Below, one piece after another: positions 59,708 through 64,000 of a DNA stretch of 64,000 nucleotides (position 1 is its first letter; each line of letters starts with the position of its first letter). This DNA is from Anaerolineales bacterium. GTDB lineage: Bacteria > Chloroflexota > Anaerolineae > Anaerolineales > Villigracilaceae. Under the pieces are notes generated by a model. It was not told the origin of the DNA. It saw nothing but the letters and a program-made list of their open reading frames with translations, and did no database searches. The position numbers and the translations under genes were made by a program. The stretch spans positions 3,959,223 to 4,023,222 of the forward strand of contig JABTTV010000001.1 of the NCBI GenBank assembly GCA_015075725.1. The letters are read 5' to 3'.

Positions 59708-60989
59708 CAGCGAACTGATAATCATCTTTTTATTGATTTTGATCAACGGCATCCTGGCAATGTCTGAAGCAGCACTTCTCGCCTCGCGAAAGGTTAAACT
59801 TCAACAAATGGCAAACGAGGGCGATAAAAACGCCGCAGCCGCGCTGGAACTGCTGAAAAACCCAAACACCTTCCTTTCCACGATCCAGATCGGAATTACA
59901 TTGATCGGCGTGCTGGCAGGCGCGGTCGGCGGCGCAACGATCTCCACTGCGCTGGCTGTCTCGATGCAAAATCTGCCATATGTCGGCGAATACAGCGAAT
60001 CGATCTCCTTGGGGATCGTGGTCCTATCGATCACCGTCCTGACCATCTGGCTCGGCGAACTCGTTCCGAAACGATTGGGCATCCACAAACCCGAACGCAT
60101 CGCCAAGGTGGTCGTCGGTCCGATGATTTACATTTCAAAAATGTTCTCGCCGCTGGTCAAATTGATGAGCAATGCGACGGAACTCATCCTGACCCTTTTC
60201 GGGATCAAGCCGACCAATGAGCCTCCCATCACAGAGGAGGAATTGCAAGTGTTGATCGATCAGGGCACACAAGCCGGAGTCTTTGAAGAAGCGGAACAGG
60301 ATATGGTCGAGGGTGTTTTCAGTCTCGGCGATACACGCGTTTACTCGGTGATGACCCCGCGAACCGAGATCGTCTGGCTCGATGTGAGCGACTCGACCGA
60401 GGAAATCCTCGAAAAAATCGGCGGCAGTCCGTACTCGCGGTTCCCCGTACGGCAGGATTCACTGGAGACCATCGTCGGCATCGTTAAATCACGCGACCTG
60501 CTCGTGACGACCCTATCGAAAAAGGAGATCGCCCTCAAGGAGCTGGCAAAGCCTGCGTACTTCATCCCGGAGACCATGCTCGCCTCGCGCGCGTTGGAAG
60601 TGTTAAAAAAGAACAATACGGAAATGCTGCTGGTGGTGGACGAGTTCGGCGGGGTTCAGGGCTTGTTGACCATCAACGACATATTGGAAGAGATCGTGGG
60701 CGTAATGGAGGGCGAAGAACCGCAAGCGACTCAAAGGCAGGATGGCTCGTGGTTACTGGATGGCATGCTGGAAGTGGATGAGTTCAAGGAAATCTTCAAC
60801 CTGAAAGGACTCCCACATGAAGACGAATATGAAACCCTGAGCGGTTTCATAATGACATCGCTCGGTCGGCTGCCGCAAACCGCCGATCATTTCGAATGGG
60901 AAAGTCTGCGTTTCGAAGTCATCGACATGGACGGTCGCCGCGTGGATAAGGTATTGGTAACTTCAAAACCGAAACCCGCCTCGGATTAA
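59697..60989 (+). CDS. CNNM/CorC-type (hemolysin-like) membrane protein
   Basis: The 430-residue protein has a DUF21 transmembrane domain (residues 1-190, including LLASRKVKLQQMANEGDKNA and ISLGIVVLSITVLTIWLGEL). Two CBS domains follow (VMTPRTEIVWLD, YSRFPVRQDS, LLVVDEFGGVQGLLTINDILEEI). A CorC_HlyC domain ends it (LPQTADHFEWESLRFEVIDMDGRRVDKV). This family exports Mg2+ or Co2+; it is not a real haemolysin. Confidence 0.93.
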   Translation: MNISSELIIIFLLILINGILAMSEAALLASRKVKLQQMANEGDKNAAAALELLKNPNTFLSTIQIGITLIGVLAGAVGGATISTALAVSMQNLPYVGEYSESISLGIVVLSITVLTIWLGELVPKRLGIHKPERIAKVVVGPMIYISKMFSPLVKLMSNATELILTLFGIKPTNEPPITEEELQVLIDQGTQAGVFEEAEQDMVEGVFSLGDTRVYSVMTPRTEIVWLDVSDSTEEILEKIGGSPYSRFPVRQDSLETIVGIVKSRDLLVTTLSKKEIALKELAKPAYFIPETMLASRALEVLKKNNTEMLLVVDEFGGVQGLLTINDILEEIVGVMEGEEPQATQRQDGSWLLDGMLEVDEFKEIFNLKGLPHEDEYETLSGFIMTSLGRLPQTADHFEWESLRFEVIDMDGRRVDKVLVTSKPKPASD

Positions 60990-61066
60990 CTCTGAAATAT
61001 AACGACTCCGATCCTGCGCATTTCATTCGATGGTATATCACTGAAATTCGCAGGATTGTTCGATGG

Positions 61067-61072
61067 TATAAT
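61067..61072 (+). promoter_or_regulatory. -10 box of the LysM gene
   Basis: TATAAT ends 10 bases before ATG 61083, so the transcript is probably leaderless or nearly so. Confidence 0.45.
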
Positions 61073-61082
61073 CCCCGCCCGT

Positions 61083-62246
61083 ATGACCCAAGAATCATCA
61101 CACAGCAAGACAAAGGTCTGCCCAACCTGCGGAACACGCCTGAGTGAGAATGCAGTGCGCTGCCTTGTGTGCGGCACGGAATTTGCCGTGCAGCCGGAAG
61201 TAAAAGCCGCAAAAAAAGCAGAGCGTTCCGTTCAGGCAGCCAGCCTCCCGCAGGTGACGCTCAGTCTTCCCGTGGCGATCGGCTCGTTGGTGGCTGTCAT
61301 CGCAGTCGCGGCAGGCCTTACATTCCTTCTTGTACCAAAAGACCCTGAATCATTTTCAGCGGGCGAGACCTCCACGCCGACCGAAACTGCAACGCCATCG
61401 CTGACTCCCACCATCACGCTGCCCGCCACTGAAACGCCGACCGTCACGCTTCAACCGCCGTTTGAATACACGGTTTCCGCCAACGACGGCTCGTGTTCGC
61501 AGATCGCGTTCAATTTCAATATTTCCGTTCAAAGCATCATCGTGTTGAACAATCTGCCATCGAGCTGTCCGATCTCTGTCGGGCAGGTGCTGTTGATCCC
61601 CTATCCCACGCCGACCATTCCACCGCCTGCTACGAATACAGCTCTCCCGGCGGAAGCAACTCGCATCTCCTGCGAAACCGTGCAAATCACCGTTCAGGAA
61701 AACGACACGCTTTCAAGCATCGCTGCCAACTATGCCGTGCCGATGAGCGCGATCAAGGAATTTAACGGTCTGACAACGGATAATGTCTTTCTCGGGCAGA
61801 CGATCCTGATTCCGCTCTGCGCCCGCGCACCGGACCCCAACCAGCCGACTCCCACGCCGACCCTTCCGCCTCCCTACCCCGCCCCGAACCTGCTCCTGCC
61901 TGCGGACGGCGCTGCCTTCACCCTGGCGAACGACGTCGTGACCTTGCAATGGGCATCCGTCGGCGTCCTCCGCGATGGAGAGGCATACCAGGTCATCATC
62001 GAAGATGTGACCGCCAGTCAGACCCGGCGCATCACCGATTACGTGACGGATACAAAATACATCGTTCCGACCACGTTCCGTCCGAGAGATAACGTCGCAC
62101 ACGTCATGCGCTGGTGGGTCGTGCCTGTGTTGCAATCCGGCGTGGACGAACAAGGTCAGCCCATCTGGATCGCTTCGGGTGCAACGAGCGAAAAACGGGT
62201 CTTCACCTGGGTCGGGGTCGCTGTACAAGGGACGCCGAATCCCTAA
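61083..62246 (+). CDS. zinc-ribbon membrane protein with two LysM domains
   Basis: From ATG 61083 the protein has 387 residues. A cytoplasmic zinc ribbon (CPTCGTRLSENAVRCLVCG) precedes one transmembrane helix, then a Thr/Pro linker. Two LysM-like domains follow (YTVSANDGSCSQIAFNFNISVQSII, ITVQENDTLSSIAANYAVPMSAI). A C-terminal beta domain ends it. The outside part probably binds cell-wall or glycan material. Confidence 0.85.
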   Translation: MTQESSHSKTKVCPTCGTRLSENAVRCLVCGTEFAVQPEVKAAKKAERSVQAASLPQVTLSLPVAIGSLVAVIAVAAGLTFLLVPKDPESFSAGETSTPTETATPSLTPTITLPATETPTVTLQPPFEYTVSANDGSCSQIAFNFNISVQSIIVLNNLPSSCPISVGQVLLIPYPTPTIPPPATNTALPAEATRISCETVQITVQENDTLSSIAANYAVPMSAIKEFNGLTTDNVFLGQTILIPLCARAPDPNQPTPTPTLPPPYPAPNLLLPADGAAFTLANDVVTLQWASVGVLRDGEAYQVIIEDVTASQTRRITDYVTDTKYIVPTTFRPRDNVAHVMRWWVVPVLQSGVDEQGQPIWIASGATSEKRVFTWVGVAVQGTPNP

Positions 62247-62261
62247 TGGTAAAATGAAATA

Positions 62262-62293
62262 AAAACTCCCTGTCGCAAAGGCAGGGAGTTTTA
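62262..62293 (+). terminator. intrinsic terminator of the LysM gene
   Basis: Stem AAACTCCCTG/CAGGGAGTTT followed by a T-run. Confidence 0.85.
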
Positions 62294-62399
62294 TAAACTG
62301 GTGTTATACATCGTCCCGATGGTTTGGACTGCCTGCCAGTTTGATTACAAATTCCTTCGGGATGTTTCGCATTTGGCAGGTAACAAATAGAGGATAATC

Positions 62400-62582
62400 A
62401 TGGTTAAAACCACTCTCAAAATCATCGCTGTTCTGCTTTTCCTGTCCGGATTGGTATGGATCTTCCAAGGCGTGGGCGTCCTGCCCGGGAGCTATATGAG
62501 CGGCGATCCGCAATGGGCAGTGAACGGCACAGTCACAGCACTCGTCGGCATTATCCTCTTCTGGGCAGCTTCTCGAAAATGA
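62400..62582 (+). CDS. small two-helix membrane protein
   Basis: The 60-residue protein has two helices (IIAVLLFLSGLVWIFQGV, TVTALVGIILFWA) separated by a LPGSYMSGDPQW loop. This is a layout known for many small uncharacterised bacterial membrane proteins. Its stop overlaps the next start (ATGA). Confidence 0.75.
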   Translation: MVKTTLKIIAVLLFLSGLVWIFQGVGVLPGSYMSGDPQWAVNGTVTALVGIILFWAASRK

Positions 62583-62803
62583 CATTGGACGAGACCATTC
62601 AAATTGGGGACCGGGTGCAGATCCAGTTGAATGAAAAATTCGGGGAACATATGGGCTGGTATGATGGAGTGGTCATGCGGATCGAACCCTACTCCAGTAA
62701 TCGATCGTTTTACTGGGTATTACTGAATGCAGAAGCGCAATCTGTGTTGAAGGTTCGCGAGATCTCTGTCTTGAATCCGAGAAATATCAGAAAGGTCGAA
62801 TGA
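62579..62803 (+). CDS. small beta-barrel-like protein of unknown function
   Basis: The 74-residue protein, IGDRVQIQLNEKFGEHMGWYDGVVMRIE, looks like an SH3/OB-type beta barrel. It is coupled to the small membrane protein upstream by ATGA overlap. Confidence 0.65.
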   Translation: MTLDETIQIGDRVQIQLNEKFGEHMGWYDGVVMRIEPYSSNRSFYWVLLNAEAQSVLKVREISVLNPRNIRKVE

Positions 62804-62890
62804 AGCCAGTAAGGGGGTCATGGCAACTGCTGTCTTAATCGCAACAGAAGGAGCTTCGTATGAGAAGTTTTAGATATATCTCTTTTTGCA

Positions 62891-63094
62891 TTATTGCCCT
62901 ATTCTTACTGGCGCAGACCGGTCGCCGCGCGGCGCATTCCGAACCAATAGCAGGATGACGGGAGTCGAGACGAAGACCGTGATCAGCAGACCGATAATCC
63001 AACCTACCCCGCCGTAAAAATCGGTGGCGGGCTTTGTCACCACCCTCGAACGTGATTTGCCGGGCAGTCCCGGCTGAATGGCTGTTGTGGACAT
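62891..63094 (-). CDS. small single-helix membrane protein
   Basis: The 67-residue protein has a basic N-tail, one transmembrane helix (WIIGLLITVFVSTPVILLLV) and a basic end. AGAGGT six bases before the ATG is a good RBS, which supports the gene. No family recognised. Confidence 0.5.
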   Translation of the reverse strand: MSTTAIQPGLPGKSRSRVVTKPATDFYGGVGWIIGLLITVFVSTPVILLLVRNAPRGDRSAPVRIGQ

Positions 63095-63209
63095 GAGACC
63101 TCTGGGAAAATCGATTGGCGCAAGAGTATCCCAAAATCGTGATTAAGGCATGAGAATGCCGCGGCGGTTCATAATGCTCCCGCAATCTTTTTTCCCATCC
63201 CTCCGGCTG

Positions 63210-63215
63210 TATAAT
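63210..63215 (+). promoter_or_regulatory. -10 box of the 7TM histidine kinase
   Basis: TATAAT ends six bases before ATG 63222, predicting a leaderless transcript. Confidence 0.45.
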
Positions 63216-63221
63216 TTACGC

Positions 63222-64000
63222 ATGCAATACACGCCGCTCCTCTATCTCTGGGGGCTGTCCGTCATCCTTACATTGACCCTCGGTGTTTACTCACTGCGAT
63301 TCAGAAGGCACCCGGCTTCGGTTCCATTCATTGCGATGTGTTTTCTCGCTTCGCTTTGGGCGGCAAGCTATATTCTCGAACTTGGCGGGACTACCCTCGC
63401 AGTGAAAGTATGGGGGCTTAAAATCGGCTATCTCGGCGTGATCGGCGTGCCGCTTTCATGGACTGCGTTCGCGCTCGCCTATTCCGATCGAAGGGAATGG
63501 TTAACCCGGCGCAACGTCCTGATGGCATCGGTCTTTCCAGTTGCAACGTATCTTGTCATCCTTACCACCGAATCCCACGGCTGGTTCTTTAGAACAATGA
63601 ATCTGCAAACCGACCCGGCAACCGGCTTGATCCTGATCGACAATCCTCTCGGCTGGTGGTTCTGGCTCCATGCGGCATATATATATGGGATGCTGGTTTT
63701 CGGAACCTACCTCTTACTGCGCGAATATTGGGAAAAACGGGATGTTTACCGCTCGCAAATCATCATCAATATCACGGCAATTCTCCTGCCATGGATAGCG
63801 AACGGGATCGTCATTTCTGGGCTGCTCCCTGTCCATATCGACATAACATCGGTCACTTTTTCCGCCTCGATCCTGATCCTTGGCATGGGATTCCTGCGCT
63901 ACCGCCTGCTGGATATCACCCCGGTGGCGCATCGCGCCGTGTTCGAAAGTATTTCAGATGCCGTCATCGTGCTCGATGGCGATTTGAGGATAGTCGAGCT
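63222..64000 (+). CDS. 7TM-type sensor histidine kinase (partial at right edge)
   Basis: The visible 259 residues have seven transmembrane helices of the HisKA_7TM type (LYLWGLSVILTLTLGVYSL, FIAMCFLASLWAASYILE, the PLSWTAFALAYSD helix and others). A PAS-like start follows (AVFESISDAVIVLDGDLRIVE). The kinase domain would lie beyond the window. Confidence 0.85.
   Translation, partial: MQYTPLLYLWGLSVILTLTLGVYSLRFRRHPASVPFIAMCFLASLWAASYILELGGTTLAVKVWGLKIGYLGVIGVPLSWTAFALAYSDRREWLTRRNVLMASVFPVATYLVILTTESHGWFFRTMNLQTDPATGLILIDNPLGWWFWLHAAYIYGMLVFGTYLLLREYWEKRDVYRSQIIINITAILLPWIANGIVISGLLPVHIDITSVTFSASILILGMGFLRYRLLDITPVAHRAVFESISDAVIVLDGDLRIVE

Overview
The window looks like a chromosomal contig from an uncultured Chloroflexota bacterium of the Anaerolineae type. 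I infer this from gene content and style: secreted proteins with Pro/Thr linkers of the PTPTxT kind, lipoproteins with PD40/TolB propellers, LGFP-like secreted repeats, frequent TATAAT promoters close to start codons, and GC-rich housekeeping genes. No rRNA is present, so the taxonomy is not proven.

The left part (1-28.4 kb) is ordinary chromosome. It holds a GAF histidine kinase and REC-GAF regulator, trmFO, an M28 peptidase, a second histidine kinase, hflX, a pseudokinase fused to a beta-propeller, a SET methyltransferase, tatA, fabH-fabF, a HAD-DinB fusion, efp, a 1170-residue repeat lipoprotein, mogA, lon, hsp20, tRNA-Arg(TCT) and a c-type cytochrome lipoprotein. The right part (47-64 kb) is also chromosomal: a beta-CASP nuclease, RNase D, slipin-NfeD, wecC-wecB, a PyrK-like protein, an SPFH protein, selD, a CNNM/CorC protein, a LysM protein and a 7TM histidine kinase cut by the edge.

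Between about 29.8 and 46.7 kb lies a chromosomal integron. It has an IntI-type tyrosine recombinase on the minus strand, a strong outward promoter (candidate Pc), a candidate attI, and about 13 cassettes on the plus strand, visibly richer in AT than the flanks. Cassette cargo includes propeller lipoproteins, an acetyltransferase, an alpha/beta hydrolase, a TIR-domain protein, a zinc-ribbon/SHOCT pair, a broken toxin-antitoxin pair, membrane proteins and proteins of unknown function.

Three things stand out. (1) Most recombination sites are not the usual 60-140 bp attC but near-identical units of about 324 bp. They carry the 3' end of an IS1182-like transposase gene inside the attC. One unit is 698 bp and preserves more of the transposase; it differs from the common form by exactly one 373-bp segment bounded by 11-bp direct repeats, so the short form looks like a deletion product that then spread through the array. 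(2) Another attC is split by an IS110-family element whose leader can fold like a bridge RNA and shares short sequences with both insertion junctions. (3) Outside the integron, selD has an in-frame TGA at the active-site cysteine position, followed by a hairpin of bacterial SECIS geometry, so SelD is probably a selenoprotein whose N-terminus would be missed by normal gene calling.
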